DNA of 64,000 nucleotides from Clostridia bacterium (GCA_017468425.1 JAFUIO010000029.1:1-64000); one strand, 5' to 3'. Numbered from the stretch's first letter, positions 7,403 through 16,947 are shown. Notes: generated by a model from the letters alone, not told the origin. Numbers and translations are program-made.

Positions 7403-8341
7403 ATGATTTACCTTTACGGCATAACATTTGCAGTTTCTGTGTTAATGATTGCTGTATGTTTTTTCATCGACAAAAAACACGATAAATGGCTTTTACTCCT
7501 TTTTTCATCTGTGGCAGTATGTGATTCAGGTTATTTGCTTCTGTCAGTTTCCAAAACTCTTGAAGGTGCTTTATGGGCAAACAGAGTTGCTTATCTGGGA
7601 AATGTTTTTCTGCCGTTTTTCCTGCTGATGATGATAATAAATCTTTCAAGACTGAAAATCCCGAAATATCTGCCTGCAATTTTAGCAGTTATAAACACCG
7701 CTATGCTTTTAATCACCTGCAGTGCCGGAATACTTCCCGTTTATTACAAAGATGTTTCACTTGATTTTGTTGACGGAGTTGCGGTCCTTGTAAAAGAATA
7801 CGGTCCTTTGCACAGCGTTTACAAAATTTATCTGTTTGCATATTTTGCAGCAATGGTTGGCGTAATCATTTACACTATGATAAAAAAGACTGCAGCTTCA
7901 ATCAAGCATTCTGTTTTTCTTGCATTTGTTGTTATCGGAAACATTGCAATCTGGCTTGTAGAAAATGTTATTCATGCCGGATTTGAGTTTCTCTCAATTT
8001 CTTACATTGTTACGGAAGGACTTATACTTCTTCTGTACGGAATTCTGCAGGATTACGAGAAAATGAAAATAACCGAACCTGAAAAAGTTCAGGAAACTCA
8101 CACTGTACCGACATCCTTTACAGATACACAAATCGAAAGTATACTGAAAAGCATCGATGGTCTTTCCGAGCGAGAAAAAGAAGTTCTGGTTTACCTTCTT
8201 AAAAACACAAAACGCAAGGAGATTGCTGAAAACCTTTTCGTCACAGAAAGCACCATTAAAAAGCACACATCAAGCATCTATAAAAAACTAAAGATTACTA
8301 ACAGAAACGAACTTTTTGAAGTTGTTTCAAAACTTGATTAA
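7403..8341 (+). CDS. Membrane-bound LuxR-type regulator with 7TM sensor
   Basis: 312 aa. The first ~235 residues contain about seven hydrophobic helices in the pattern of the histidine-kinase N-terminal 7TM region (for example FLPFFLLMMIINLSRL, YLPAILAVINTAMLLITC). The C-terminal ~65 residues are a GerE/LuxR helix-turn-helix: LSEREKEVLVYLLKNTKRKE and LFVTESTIKKHTSSIYKKL. There is no kinase or receiver domain, so signal sensing and DNA binding are fused in one membrane protein. ATG 7403 is preceded by AAAGGAG. Target genes are unknown; nearby candidates are the divergent small-membrane/lipoprotein genes. Confidence 0.8.
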   Translation: MIYLYGITFAVSVLMIAVCFFIDKKHDKWLLLLFSSVAVCDSGYLLLSVSKTLEGALWANRVAYLGNVFLPFFLLMMIINLSRLKIPKYLPAILAVINTAMLLITCSAGILPVYYKDVSLDFVDGVAVLVKEYGPLHSVYKIYLFAYFAAMVGVIIYTMIKKTAASIKHSVFLAFVVIGNIAIWLVENVIHAGFEFLSISYIVTEGLILLLYGILQDYEKMKITEPEKVQETHTVPTSFTDTQIESILKSIDGLSEREKEVLVYLLKNTKRKEIAENLFVTESTIKKHTSSIYKKLKITNRNELFEVVSKLD

Positions 8342-8347
8342 AAGAAC

Positions 8348-8389
8348 AACACCACTGAAATTCACATGAGAAAATCAGTGGTGTTTTTA
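8348..8389 (+). terminator. Terminator of the LuxR gene
   Basis: AACACCACTGA pairs with TCAGTGGTGTT and is followed by TTTAT. Confidence 0.85.
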
Positions 8390-8495
8390 TTATAATTTTC
8401 ATTCTTCATATCCCGGAAACCGATAATCGGAATCATTCAACATCGATAGCAGAGAAAACTGACAAATAAGATACTCCTGACGCCGGTCAACCATA

Positions 8496-10298
8496 TCACG
8501 ATTCATCTTCAATAAGTCCGTAGTATTTTCCCATCCAGAACGCAGTTGTGTAAACATAGCAGCTTTCAACCATACGCGTTCCGTTTGCCACATCTTCATC
8601 AAGAAAATCATATGGGTTACGGTCATATTTTGTAATCGCACGTTCATCAGGCATAAGAAGTTTTGATGTTTCTTTGCTTCCGCTGAGAAGCTTTATACTT
8701 TTTACATCATTACGTTTTGTAACGTTTACACTTGCTCCCAGATTGGAAATATTCTGTCTTCTGAACCAATCAGCAAGTAAGTCTGTATCAATTTCATCAT
8801 CGGGGCAGCTGAGCATAAACGGAAAATCATACACCGGGTTATGCTCTCTGCGAATTGTACCGTTCCAGCTACGCAACCCGTCTCTGTATATATTTTTAAG
8901 TTTTTCATCTTCTTCAAGCATAACAAGAAGCCAGAATGCACCTACAGCCACAATGTGGTCGCCGTACATCATTCCTTCTTCAGGAGTTCTGTGACATATT
9001 GCAGAAAGAATTTTAAGACGCTTTTCGTGAAGAACAGAAATTTCCGCATAATTATCTTCTCTGATAAGTCTGTTATAGCTTTCTTCCCACTCGCCTTTTT
9101 CCCCTGTTATTGCCATAACAACCTTGTGGTACATAAGAATTTCTGCCGTCTTAAGGGGAGCATCTGCCCATCCTATTCCGAAACGGAAATGCTTTTTATC
9201 CCATCTGCCCCACGTTGTAGGTCTGCCGAAACATTCCATAAGTCTGTAGCCGTTGCTTATAATATGGCGGAGTGTATTTTTTGCAGACGTTTTTATAATT
9301 TCATCAAGTTCAGGATCTTCTTCGCCTAAAATAAGATGTGCAAAATACATCAGCATGTAATGAGGTGTGATTTCATCGCTGCTTGTGTCACCTTTGTAGA
9401 CGATACCTTCAATCGTATGCCCTTCATCTTCATAAAGATGTGCAAGTCTTTTGGGAATGCAATATTCTGCAGGGATAGTGCGTCCGTTAATGCGTTTTCT
9501 TTTTGAGTCTGTGGTAGGAAGGCAGGTTGCTTTGCCGTTTTCTATCCGATAGAACAATCCGTCATCAGGCACAGGCTCATCTGGTGTTAAAAAAGTTCGT
9601 GCAACAAAGCCGTTATTACGGCAGGAAATATTCATCAGAAGCTGGCAAGCCTCTGTTGCACGTACAGCACTTTCTCTGGCTTTTATGCTCAACGGGTGTT
9701 CTTTGCTGTGTTTTTCTCTGTAATAAGCATATTTAAAAAGTTCACCTATTGCAAACGCTGCAGTAAAGGCACCTGAATTATCAGAATGTCCGTAAGGAAG
9801 ACGCGAATCAAAGTCGCGGTCTTTCGTAAGATAGCGTTGTGTAACAAGACCGTGTCTGTCTATGTATTTGTGTGTTTCTTCCGTCAGACGTCTTGCTTTT
9901 TCTTCCGCAGTAATTCTCACAAGACGAATATGCGATACTGCAGTTTCAGTCAGCACCCACACGCTTTCTTCCTTTGTATCAGGAGCGTAAACAGAAAGAA
10001 CTTTATTATCTGCAAGATGTCTTTGTGCAGAAAAAAGCATAACCTTATCTGCTTCATACTCTGCGTTATGTTCATAACGTGTCAGACCGTTATCTGCACC
10101 TATCCACAAAGCTTTATCAGTTTTTGCGTGGCAGGTGTAACTCGTTTTTTCTGACGGCAAATCTTCACGCACAGAAGCTATTTCATCCGGCACACCGTTT
10201 CCGATATTTTCAAACAATTCTTCGGGCACTGCAGAATCAGTTTTTTCATAAAATTTAATTTCCCTTGCCAGTACATAAGGCAGTTTTACAGTTTTCAT
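8496..10298 (-). CDS. Uncharacterised 600-aa protein, predicted helical toroid
   Basis: 600 aa, no signal peptide or membrane segment, so probably cytoplasmic. I do not recognise the family. Residues about 62-75 (ALWIGADNGLTRYEHN) resemble a single two-component-regulator-propeller blade. From about residue 135 on it is rich in helices with conserved-looking Trp, His and Tyr (PYGHSDNSGAF, FGRPTTWGRWDKKHFRFGIG, GMMYGDHIVAVGAFWLLV). That pattern suits an (alpha/alpha)6 barrel of a glycan-active enzyme, but this is inference. It stands alone, with its own consensus promoter. Confidence 0.7.
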   Translation of the reverse strand: MKTVKLPYVLAREIKFYEKTDSAVPEELFENIGNGVPDEIASVREDLPSEKTSYTCHAKTDKALWIGADNGLTRYEHNAEYEADKVMLFSAQRHLADNKVLSVYAPDTKEESVWVLTETAVSHIRLVRITAEEKARRLTEETHKYIDRHGLVTQRYLTKDRDFDSRLPYGHSDNSGAFTAAFAIGELFKYAYYREKHSKEHPLSIKARESAVRATEACQLLMNISCRNNGFVARTFLTPDEPVPDDGLFYRIENGKATCLPTTDSKRKRINGRTIPAEYCIPKRLAHLYEDEGHTIEGIVYKGDTSSDEITPHYMLMYFAHLILGEEDPELDEIIKTSAKNTLRHIISNGYRLMECFGRPTTWGRWDKKHFRFGIGWADAPLKTAEILMYHKVVMAITGEKGEWEESYNRLIREDNYAEISVLHEKRLKILSAICHRTPEEGMMYGDHIVAVGAFWLLVMLEEDEKLKNIYRDGLRSWNGTIRREHNPVYDFPFMLSCPDDEIDTDLLADWFRRQNISNLGASVNVTKRNDVKSIKLLSGSKETSKLLMPDERAITKYDRNPYDFLDEDVANGTRMVESCYVYTTAFWMGKYYGLIEDES

Positions 10299-10334
10299 AT
10301 TTCTGTTCCTTAACTTTAAATAAATATCGATACT

Positions 10335-10362
10335 ATTATAACTTATTTGAATCGTTTGTCAA
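10335..10362 (-). promoter_or_regulatory. Consensus sigma-A promoter of the 600-aa gene
   Basis: TTGACA (10362-10357), 16 bp, TATAAT (10340-10335), 37 bp before the start codon. Both hexamers are perfect. Confidence 0.75.
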
Positions 10363-10423
10363 AGGATATTTTACCTCATAAGCAGAACAAGGAATTATAG
10401 TTGTCACAGACAACGTTAAAAAT

Positions 10424-10467
10424 CCCTTATGAACCTTAAAAGTTTCATAAGGGATTTGGCATTATTA
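10424..10467 (-). terminator. Terminator of the dockerin-protein gene
   Basis: AAATCCCTTATGAA pairs with TTCATAAGGGATTT, a 14-bp stem. On the minus strand it is followed by TTTAACG. It lies about 40 bp past the gene's stop. Confidence 0.85.
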
Positions 10468-10502
10468 AGAAAGATACTCTTTTGAGTATTCTGTAATTAA
10501 TT

Positions 10503-13500
10503 TCACCACAGACTTGATGTTTTCTTTACATGTTTGAGGATTTTAGCGTAGTCTGTAACATTAATAATACCATTCGAGTTAACATCTCCGCAATCGAAGG
10601 AATAACCATCTATCTGCTCAGTTTTTTTGGCATGCTTCAACACTTTACTATAATCAACGATAGTAACTTTGCCGTTGCCGTCAACGTCACCTACAGGGTT
10701 TATCCGCAAATCAAGACTGAAGCCATCCTCATAAACAATGAGTTTATACTTTCTTGTCACATGACTCTTTTTAGAAACAGTGAGTGTATAAACGCCGATT
10801 TCTACATCTTCAAATGAGTATTCTGCATCATTTCCGAAAACAGTTGTTATATAACATGCATCCGTATCGCCCGGTCTTATAATTTCAATAGTAACATCTT
10901 CATCCTCGGAAAGAAATGATGTAACATCACCTGAAAAAGATTTTGTTGAATTCGGGTCATTCGTTACAATAACTTCAAATTCGCAGGAGAGGCCATCGTA
11001 ATAAACAGTAACCGTTTTAACTCCTACAGAAGATGAATCAAGAACACTTGTTGTAAAACCGCCATCAACAACACGCGTTGAATCGTCAGAATAAACCAGT
11101 TTGAGTTTGAGTCCGTTTGTATCAAGACTTTCACCTGTTGCGTAAACGGTTTTCAAAGGATATTCATAAACATAAACAGACCTTACTGTTTTGCCCACAT
11201 TCCAGATTGCATAATATGTACCGTTACCTATGGGAGTAAGTGTGTTTATACCTGCATTGGAATCCGGAGATGTTCCCCATCCGATAAACGCACTTCCCTG
11301 CTTGGTTGCAGCAGGTAATTCCACGTTTTTTCCTTTTTGCGTAATTATATATGCAGGAGAAATGTTGCCACCGTTAGGATTAAGAGTTGTTCTGCAGAAA
11401 GTTATACTCACGGTTTCAGACAAATTGCCTGCTTTATCCCTTGCTATAAGGTAGTACGTTCCCGCTTCTGAAACAGTTACTGTAACAGTAGCATCACTAT
11501 CCGTTTCAATAAGATCAAAATCTTCAGCTGAAGGTGTGCTGTCTGTTCCCCAGTAATAACCGTCTATGCACTCGTCATCATCAAGTCCAAGCACAACCTC
11601 CTGACTTGTTGCAATATTGTTTGTTGAAGAAATTGTTGCAGTAGGGATAATTAAATCCGGATTCTTGTCTCTGACAGAAAAAGTTGTTGAACAAGTGTAA
11701 TTTTCAGGCTCATGAGTTCCTACATATATGTAGTAGTCCTCACCTTTATTGAGAAAAATTTCAAGCACAAAATCATATTCTGACACATCAAAATTAATCC
11801 CTATCTGTTCACCTGAAGCATCATATATAAAAATCCAGGTATCTATAGTTCCCACAGATTCAAAAATATAATAATCGCTTTCAACGGGAGTAAATCTATA
11901 ACACCAATGGTGGCCATAGAACCTGAACTCCGGCTCGTACCATGTGTTAAGGTCCATTTCCTCTGCTTCTTCCCAGACAGCATATAAGGTTGTATCACAG
12001 TTAAGTTCAATTTCTTCATACGGGAAATACATTACTTCAGTTGCATCACTGTCTGTTGACCAACCAAGGAAAGTGTAACCGAATTTATCAGGTTTAACAT
12101 CACTTATCTGGATAAATCCGTTCCCGATATCATTTTCAATATCAGGCACTCCTCCATTTACATCATATGTAAGGGTGTATCCTTCTTTCTGTTTTGTAAC
12201 AGAAAATGTTACTGAAGGTACGGATTCGTTATAATCATGGACGTAGAAATAATATTCTGTGTCTGCTGAAAGATATATCACAAGATTAAAATTATCATCT
12301 TCTCCGTCATCATCGCTGTATCCTACAAGTTCTCCGGAAGAGTCATATAACCCAATCCAGGTATCTGTAGTTCCGACAGATTCAAACACATAGTAACCGC
12401 TTTCGGCAGGAATAAATTTACGCCACCTTCGCTGACCATAGAACGAAAATTCCGACTCATACCATGTGTCAAGTTCTGTTTCCATTGCTTCTTCCCATAC
12501 TGCGTATAAGTTTGTATCACATGTAATTTCAATTTTTCCACCGGGTAAATATGTTGCTTTAGGTGCATTGCTGTCTGTTGACCAACCAAGGAAAGTGTAA
12601 CTGAACATGTAAGGGATAATTTCGGGAATCTGGTATGCTCCGTTTCCGATATCATCGTCGGGTACAGGTTCTCCTCCTTTTCCATCATAAGTCAATGTGT
12701 AACCAACAGTTTTCGTCACATCAAACGAAAGTGAACACGGAATATCGTTTTCTCCGCTGATGTGTATATAATATTCTTCACCTTCTTCAAGGTAGGTTAT
12801 AAGGTTGAAATTAAACTTGTTATGCTGAAAATCAATCGGGTCTTCATAGGAATCGCATATCTCAATCCAGCAATCTGCATCTCCGTAAGATCTGAAAGCA
12901 TAATAACCGCTTTCATCAGGAATAAATTTATAACACCATTGCTGATATGGAAAACTTATTGTTGTTTCATATTCCGTATCAACTTCAATTTCCTCTGCTT
13001 CTTGCCAGACAGCGTATAGGGTTGTATCGCAGGTAAGTTCAAATTCATCATTCGGTAAATATGTTGCCTCAGTTGCATTACTGTCTGATGACCAGCCAAG
13101 GAAAGTGCAACCGAATTTTTCAGGTAAATCTTCAATTATATAAACCAATCCGCTTCCGATATAATCGTCGAAGCAATAGTATCCGCCGTTTACATCATAA
13201 GTTAATTTGTAAGCTTCGATTTCTCTTACATCGAATGAAAGATCACCTGTCATAAAATCAAAACCGCTGATATATAAATAATATTCCGTATCCGCTGAAA
13301 GATATATTATGAGTCTAAAATTACAATCTTCTCCGCTATCATCATTGCTTTCAATAAGCTCTCCAGAAGCATCGTGTAAATAAATAACGCTGTCCGAATC
13401 TCCGTAAGATTCAAAAACATAATAACCGCTTTCGTCAGGAGTAAATTTATAGCACCATTGCTGATTTGGATAACCTATTGTTGTTTCATATTCCGTATCA

Positions 13501-15908
13501 ACTTCAACTTCCTCTGCTTCTTCCCAGACAGCGTATAAGGTTGTATCGCAGGTAAGTTCAATTTCATCATATGGGAAATATGTTGCTTCAGTTGCATTTT
13601 TGTCTGTTGACCAACCGATAAATGTATAACCAAATTTTACGGGAATATTGCCTGCTACAAGAACCAAACCAACTCCCCAACTGCTCTCAGGTGCACGTGA
13701 ACCACCATTTGCATCGTAATTTAAAGCATAAGAAAAAAGTTTTATTACGCTGAATGAAACGGAGCCCGTAGCACCATCAGGGGCTTCTATACGTAAATAA
13801 TACTCTTTACCTGCTGAACCGCTTAAGTTGATAACTAAATTACCGTTTTCTTCACTTCTGTAATCTTCGATGTAGCCATCTTCCGAATTCTCGAATAATG
13901 AAACCCAGAAAACCATATCAGAATCGGCTTCAAAAACATAGCGTCCGTTTTCAGGCAAAGTAAACTTATACCACTGTTCCTGACCTGCAAACTCTATATT
14001 TGTTTCATATTCCGTATCAACTTCAATTTCCTCTGCTTCTTTCCACACAGCATATAAGATTATATCGTCGGTAAGTTCGATTTCATCATATGGAAAATAT
14101 GTTGCCTCAGTTGCATTTCTGTCTGTTGACCAACCAAGGAAGTTATAACCGAACCTCTCAGGAATCGTGTCACTTATTGTATACGATGTCGAACCGGATT
14201 CTCTTTCCGGTCCGTTTCGGCCACCATTAGCACGATAGGTAAGCGTATATCGAGCACCCTGTGTAACAGAAAATGTTTTTGAACCATACATCATTTCACC
14301 ATCATCCATAATAGCAACAGAAAAATAATATTCTGTTCCTTCTGTCAGATATGCATTCAGTTTGAATTCGCCCTCTGAATTACCCCAATCATCATCAATG
14401 CAATTTCCCGAAGCATCGTATAAAACAATATAAAATCCAATTAATCCTACTCCGCCATAAGATTCAAAAACATAAACATCGCTTTCTGTCGGAGTAAATT
14501 TATACCAATATTTCTGACCGAAAATATCTATGTTTGTTTCATATTCCGTATCAACTTCAACTTCCTCTGCCTCTTTCCAGACAGCGTATAATGTTATATT
14601 TTCGCTGAGTTCAATTGTATCCCCAGGTAAATACATTGCTTCGGTTGCATTGCGGTCTGTTGACCAGCCAAGGAAGGCATAACCGAATCTTTCAGGAATT
14701 ATTGAACTAATCCGACAATTGTCAGACCAACCTGAACTCTCTTCCGGTGCCCCTGTACCGCCATTTGCATCATAAGTCACAAGCAAACCACAATTACCCG
14801 CATATATCCATGATGAACCGGTATCAGAACCGTAGGCACGAACTTTTATGTAATACTTAGTTCCTTCTGTTAAAGGAATATATAAAGAAAAATTTCTGTT
14901 TTCACCGCTGTCATCATCATATCCTAATTGATTACCTGATAAATCATAGGCATTAATTTCAACATCGAGTTCACCATCGGAATAAAATTTATATACTCCG
15001 CTTTTTTCAGGTGTAAACGTATAGTATTTTTCCTGATTTGCAAAACTAATTGAAAATGATCGGCCAATTACTATATTTATATCACCGGCATAAAGGGTTT
15101 CTGCCTCTCCCCATACCGCATACAATGTTGTATTCTGCGAAAGTGAAATGCTGCTACCCGGGGTATAAGTCGGAGAAGTTGCACTGCTATTTTTTGACCA
15201 ACCAAGGAAAGTATAACCGAACCTTGTGGGAACAGTTGAACTTATTGAATAGGATGTTGCGCCTGAATTTGCTGATGGTGCACCTGTACCGCCGTTTGCA
15301 TTATATGAAAGAGTATATGCATTCCGACTCCATATAGCAAAAAGCGTTATGTCTGAGTTTGATGTGTATGCACCACCTGCTGAATAGCTTGCTGACGATG
15401 CTCCGCTATCGGGAGACCAGCCTAAAAATGTGTAGCCTGACCTTGTGGGAATTGTTCCTGATAACCACAACGTTTCGTCGTGCTGTTTTGTCTGATTGCC
15501 GGGAGCACCTGAGCCGCCATTGGCATTATAATAAACAGTATATGAAGGCAGAACAAAATATGATGCAGGTGCCCAACCGTAAGGTACTGACGCACCGTCA
15601 TACTGAAACTGCAGATATAATGTACCATTGTATGTATGGCTCGCTGTTATCCATCCACCTGAGGGATCGGCTTTGTAAACACCGTTTTTAGGTCCTCCTA
15701 CCACGCTCTCATACAGATAAGTTCCGCCTATATAATCCACATGGTCGCCAGGCTGTGCTGTTCTTGCTGACACTTCCGTATCAAATACGGGCGAAGCATC
15801 CAGCCAAGCGGGGAAATCACTACCGATAAAGCTTGCAATTGGTGTTGTTCCTAAAAGTAAAACCACAGAAAGGAACATTGCTGATATACGTTTGATAATT
15901 CTTTTCAT
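10503..15908 (-). CDS. Giant secreted InlB-repeat/PPC-like protein with C-terminal dockerin
   Basis: 1801 aa with an N-terminal signal peptide. I count nine Listeria-Bacteroides/InlB-type repeats (Flg_new: YTLTYDVNGG...FGYTFLGWS...TTLYAVW), the last divergent. Seven are interleaved with PPC-like beta-sandwich modules (YKFTPDESGYYVFESYGD...LSADTEYYLYISG), giving composite units of about 155 residues. Then come a chitobiase/Ig-like segment (TATISSTNNIATSQEVVLGL), a Big-like domain (VYEYPLKTVYATGESLDTNG) and a carboxypeptidase-regulatory-like domain. The last ~60 residues are a type I dockerin with two calcium loops (GDVDGNGKVTIVDYSKVLKH; CGDVNSNGIINVTDYAKILK). No catalytic domain is visible. 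It is likely a long surface adhesin or spacer held by a cohesin partner. AAGGAG precedes the ATG. Confidence 0.9.
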   Translation of the reverse strand: MKRIIKRISAMFLSVVLLLGTTPIASFIGSDFPAWLDASPVFDTEVSARTAQPGDHVDYIGGTYLYESVVGGPKNGVYKADPSGGWITASHTYNGTLYLQFQYDGASVPYGWAPASYFVLPSYTVYYNANGGSGAPGNQTKQHDETLWLSGTIPTRSGYTFLGWSPDSGASSASYSAGGAYTSNSDITLFAIWSRNAYTLSYNANGGTGAPSANSGATSYSISSTVPTRFGYTFLGWSKNSSATSPTYTPGSSISLSQNTTLYAVWGEAETLYAGDINIVIGRSFSISFANQEKYYTFTPEKSGVYKFYSDGELDVEINAYDLSGNQLGYDDDSGENRNFSLYIPLTEGTKYYIKVRAYGSDTGSSWIYAGNCGLLVTYDANGGTGAPEESSGWSDNCRISSIIPERFGYAFLGWSTDRNATEAMYLPGDTIELSENITLYAVWKEAEEVEVDTEYETNIDIFGQKYWYKFTPTESDVYVFESYGGVGLIGFYIVLYDASGNCIDDDWGNSEGEFKLNAYLTEGTEYYFSVAIMDDGEMMYGSKTFSVTQGARYTLTYRANGGRNGPERESGSTSYTISDTIPERFGYNFLGWSTDRNATEATYFPYDEIELTDDIILYAVWKEAEEIEVDTEYETNIEFAGQEQWYKFTLPENGRYVFEADSDMVFWVSLFENSEDGYIEDYRSEENGNLVINLSGSAGKEYYLRIEAPDGATGSVSFSVIKLFSYALNYDANGGSRAPESSWGVGLVLVAGNIPVKFGYTFIGWSTDKNATEATYFPYDEIELTCDTTLYAVWEEAEEVEVDTEYETTIGYPNQQWCYKFTPDESGYYVFESYGDSDSVIYLHDASGELIESNDDSGEDCNFRLIIYLSADTEYYLYISGFDFMTGDLSFDVREIEAYKLTYDVNGGYYCFDDYIGSGLVYIIEDLPEKFGCTFLGWSSDSNATEATYLPNDEFELTCDTTLYAVWQEAEEIEVDTEYETTISFPYQQWCYKFIPDESGYYAFRSYGDADCWIEICDSYEDPIDFQHNKFNFNLITYLEEGEEYYIHISGENDIPCSLSFDVTKTVGYTLTYDGKGGEPVPDDDIGNGAYQIPEIIPYMFSYTFLGWSTDSNAPKATYLPGGKIEITCDTNLYAVWEEAMETELDTWYESEFSFYGQRRWRKFIPAESGYYVFESVGTTDTWIGLYDSSGELVGYSDDDGEDDNFNLVIYLSADTEYYFYVHDYNESVPSVTFSVTKQKEGYTLTYDVNGGVPDIENDIGNGFIQISDVKPDKFGYTFLGWSTDSDATEVMYFPYEEIELNCDTTLYAVWEEAEEMDLNTWYEPEFRFYGHHWCYRFTPVESDYYIFESVGTIDTWIFIYDASGEQIGINFDVSEYDFVLEIFLNKGEDYYIYVGTHEPENYTCSTTFSVRDKNPDLIIPTATISSTNNIATSQEVVLGLDDDECIDGYYWGTDSTPSAEDFDLIETDSDATVTVTVSEAGTYYLIARDKAGNLSETVSITFCRTTLNPNGGNISPAYIITQKGKNVELPAATKQGSAFIGWGTSPDSNAGINTLTPIGNGTYYAIWNVGKTVRSVYVYEYPLKTVYATGESLDTNGLKLKLVYSDDSTRVVDGGFTTSVLDSSSVGVKTVTVYYDGLSCEFEVIVTNDPNSTKSFSGDVTSFLSEDEDVTIEIIRPGDTDACYITTVFGNDAEYSFEDVEIGVYTLTVSKKSHVTRKYKLIVYEDGFSLDLRINPVGDVDGNGKVTIVDYSKVLKHAKKTEQIDGYSFDCGDVNSNGIINVTDYAKILKHVKKTSSLW

Positions 15909-15957
15909 CTTTTTCTCCTTTTCTTGTTTTCAAATTGTGGTCTCTGAAATTGTAAAG

Positions 15958-15987
15958 AGGTTGTTGCAGTTTAACTTGCAACAACCT
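15958..15987. other. Hairpin in the 5' leader of the dockerin gene
   Basis: AGGTTGTTGCA (15958-15968) and TGCAACAACCT (15977-15987) form an 11-bp stem with an 8-base loop. It lies about 50 bases before the start codon in the transcribed leader. There is no strong T-run, so it is more likely an mRNA-stability or control element than a terminator. Confidence 0.55.
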
Positions 15988-16060
15988 TTAAAAATGTTCA
16001 TTCGCTGTTATGGGGGTAGTGCTTGAAATGCACAGGATACGAAGTAACATTTTCGCTGTG

Positions 16061-16090
16061 ATTGTATCACTTTTAATCAACCGTTTTCAA
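16061..16090 (-). promoter_or_regulatory. Promoter of the dockerin-protein gene
   Basis: TTGAAA (16090-16085), 18 bp, TACAAT (16066-16061), reading toward 15908. The predicted 5' leader is about 145 nt. The direct repeats at 16096-16132 end six bases upstream of the -35 box. The 15909-16230 stretch holds no gene, only these control elements and the leader hairpin. Confidence 0.65.
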
Positions 16091-16095
16091 TACAA

Positions 16096-16132
16096 TTGTA
16101 ACGAAATGCACTTTTATTGTAACAGAATGCAC
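16096..16132 (-). promoter_or_regulatory. Direct-repeat operator, probable LytTR binding site
   Basis: Two 16-bp direct repeats, TTGTAACGAAATGCAC (16096-16111) and TTGTAACAGAATGCAC (16117-16132), match at 14 of 16 positions and are offset by exactly 21 bp (two helical turns). This is the spacing known for LytTR-domain regulators, and the minus-strand GTTAC core suits the family. A partial third copy, GAAATGCAC, is at 16025-16033. The LytTR regulator gene begins just beyond the adjacent terminator. Confidence 0.6.
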
Positions 16133-16138
16133 AAATCA

Positions 16139-16178
16139 AAAAAGCAAAAACCTTCACAGAAAAAACTTTCTGCGAAGG
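16139..16178 (-). terminator. Terminator of the LytTR regulator gene
   Basis: On the minus strand CCTTCGCAGAAA pairs with TTTCTGTGAAGG (one G-U) and is followed by TTTTTGCTTTTTTG. It is about 50 bp past the regulator's stop. Confidence 0.8.
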
Positions 16179-16230
16179 TCGTTGAGCTGCTCATAGATAA
16201 GCAGGTTAAACATATTCTGTTTTCATTGAT

Positions 16231-16947
16231 TTATTCTGCACTTGTTACATAATTCATAAAACAACTTTTTATTTTGTCAGCATAGCTTCTGCTGACTGCA
16301 ATTTTCTTTCCGCCTGTAAGAATCACTTCAGACTTTGATAAATTCAGAATATGCATCTGATTTATCCAGAATGAGCGGTGACATCTCACAATACTTTTAT
16401 CTATGTATTCAGCAAAAATGTTTTCTGCTTTTTCAAGGGTTTCAATAGTATCGTTTATTGTATAAATTACAGTTTTTCGCTTCACCCGTTCTGCATACAA
16501 AACATCATTAAGAAAAATCACAACATTTTTTTCGTGAAGCTTTTTTACGCAAACACTTTCTTTCCTGATATTTTCAAGTTGTGTTTTTGCACGTTCAAGG
16601 GCTACAGGCAGTTTTTCTGCCGCCTGAGATTTAAGCACGAAAAAGGTATGGTCGGTTTCATAAACCTCAGTTGCAAACTCAAGATAATTTGATAGAAAAA
16701 TTATTCTGCATCTTCTGTTTGCATTTCGTATAAATTTCGCAACCTCTATTCCGTTGTTTTCCGGCATACATATATCCAGCACAACAATATCAGGCAACAA
16801 CGGACTTGCATTAAAAAATTTTTTAAAATCTTCTATTGTTTCAAAGAGATACACACTGTCTTCATCTGTCATGTGTTGTTTTATCACTTTAGCGGTAGTT
16901 TCAAGATGATTTCTTTCATCATCAAGTAACACTATTCTCAACACCAT
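16231..16947 (-). CDS. LytTR-family response regulator
   Basis: 238 aa, usual size for the AgrA/LytR class. Residues 1-125 are a receiver domain with acidic pocket (LLDDE), phospho-acceptor Asp58 (VVLDICMPE) and switch/Lys region (FVLKSQ). Residues ~130-235 are a LytTR DNA-binding domain (IVRCHRSFWINQMHILNLSK, GGKKIAVSRSYADKIK). A clean AGGAGG precedes the ATG. No histidine kinase gene is adjacent, so the cognate kinase is elsewhere. It lies directly upstream of the dockerin-protein gene, with a LytTR-like direct repeat between them, so I infer it controls that gene. Confidence 0.9.
   Translation of the reverse strand: MVLRIVLLDDERNHLETTAKVIKQHMTDEDSVYLFETIEDFKKFFNASPLLPDIVVLDICMPENNGIEVAKFIRNANRRCRIIFLSNYLEFATEVYETDHTFFVLKSQAAEKLPVALERAKTQLENIRKESVCVKKLHEKNVVIFLNDVLYAERVKRKTVIYTINDTIETLEKAENIFAEYIDKSIVRCHRSFWINQMHILNLSKSEVILTGGKKIAVSRSYADKIKSCFMNYVTSAE

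Noticed and set aside
15999..16060. Repeated CATTCGCTGTTAT / CATTTTCGCTGTGAT near the dockerin promoter as a second operator
   Set aside because: Similarity is limited and the spacing suits no known regulator; the 21-bp repeats upstream are the stronger signal.
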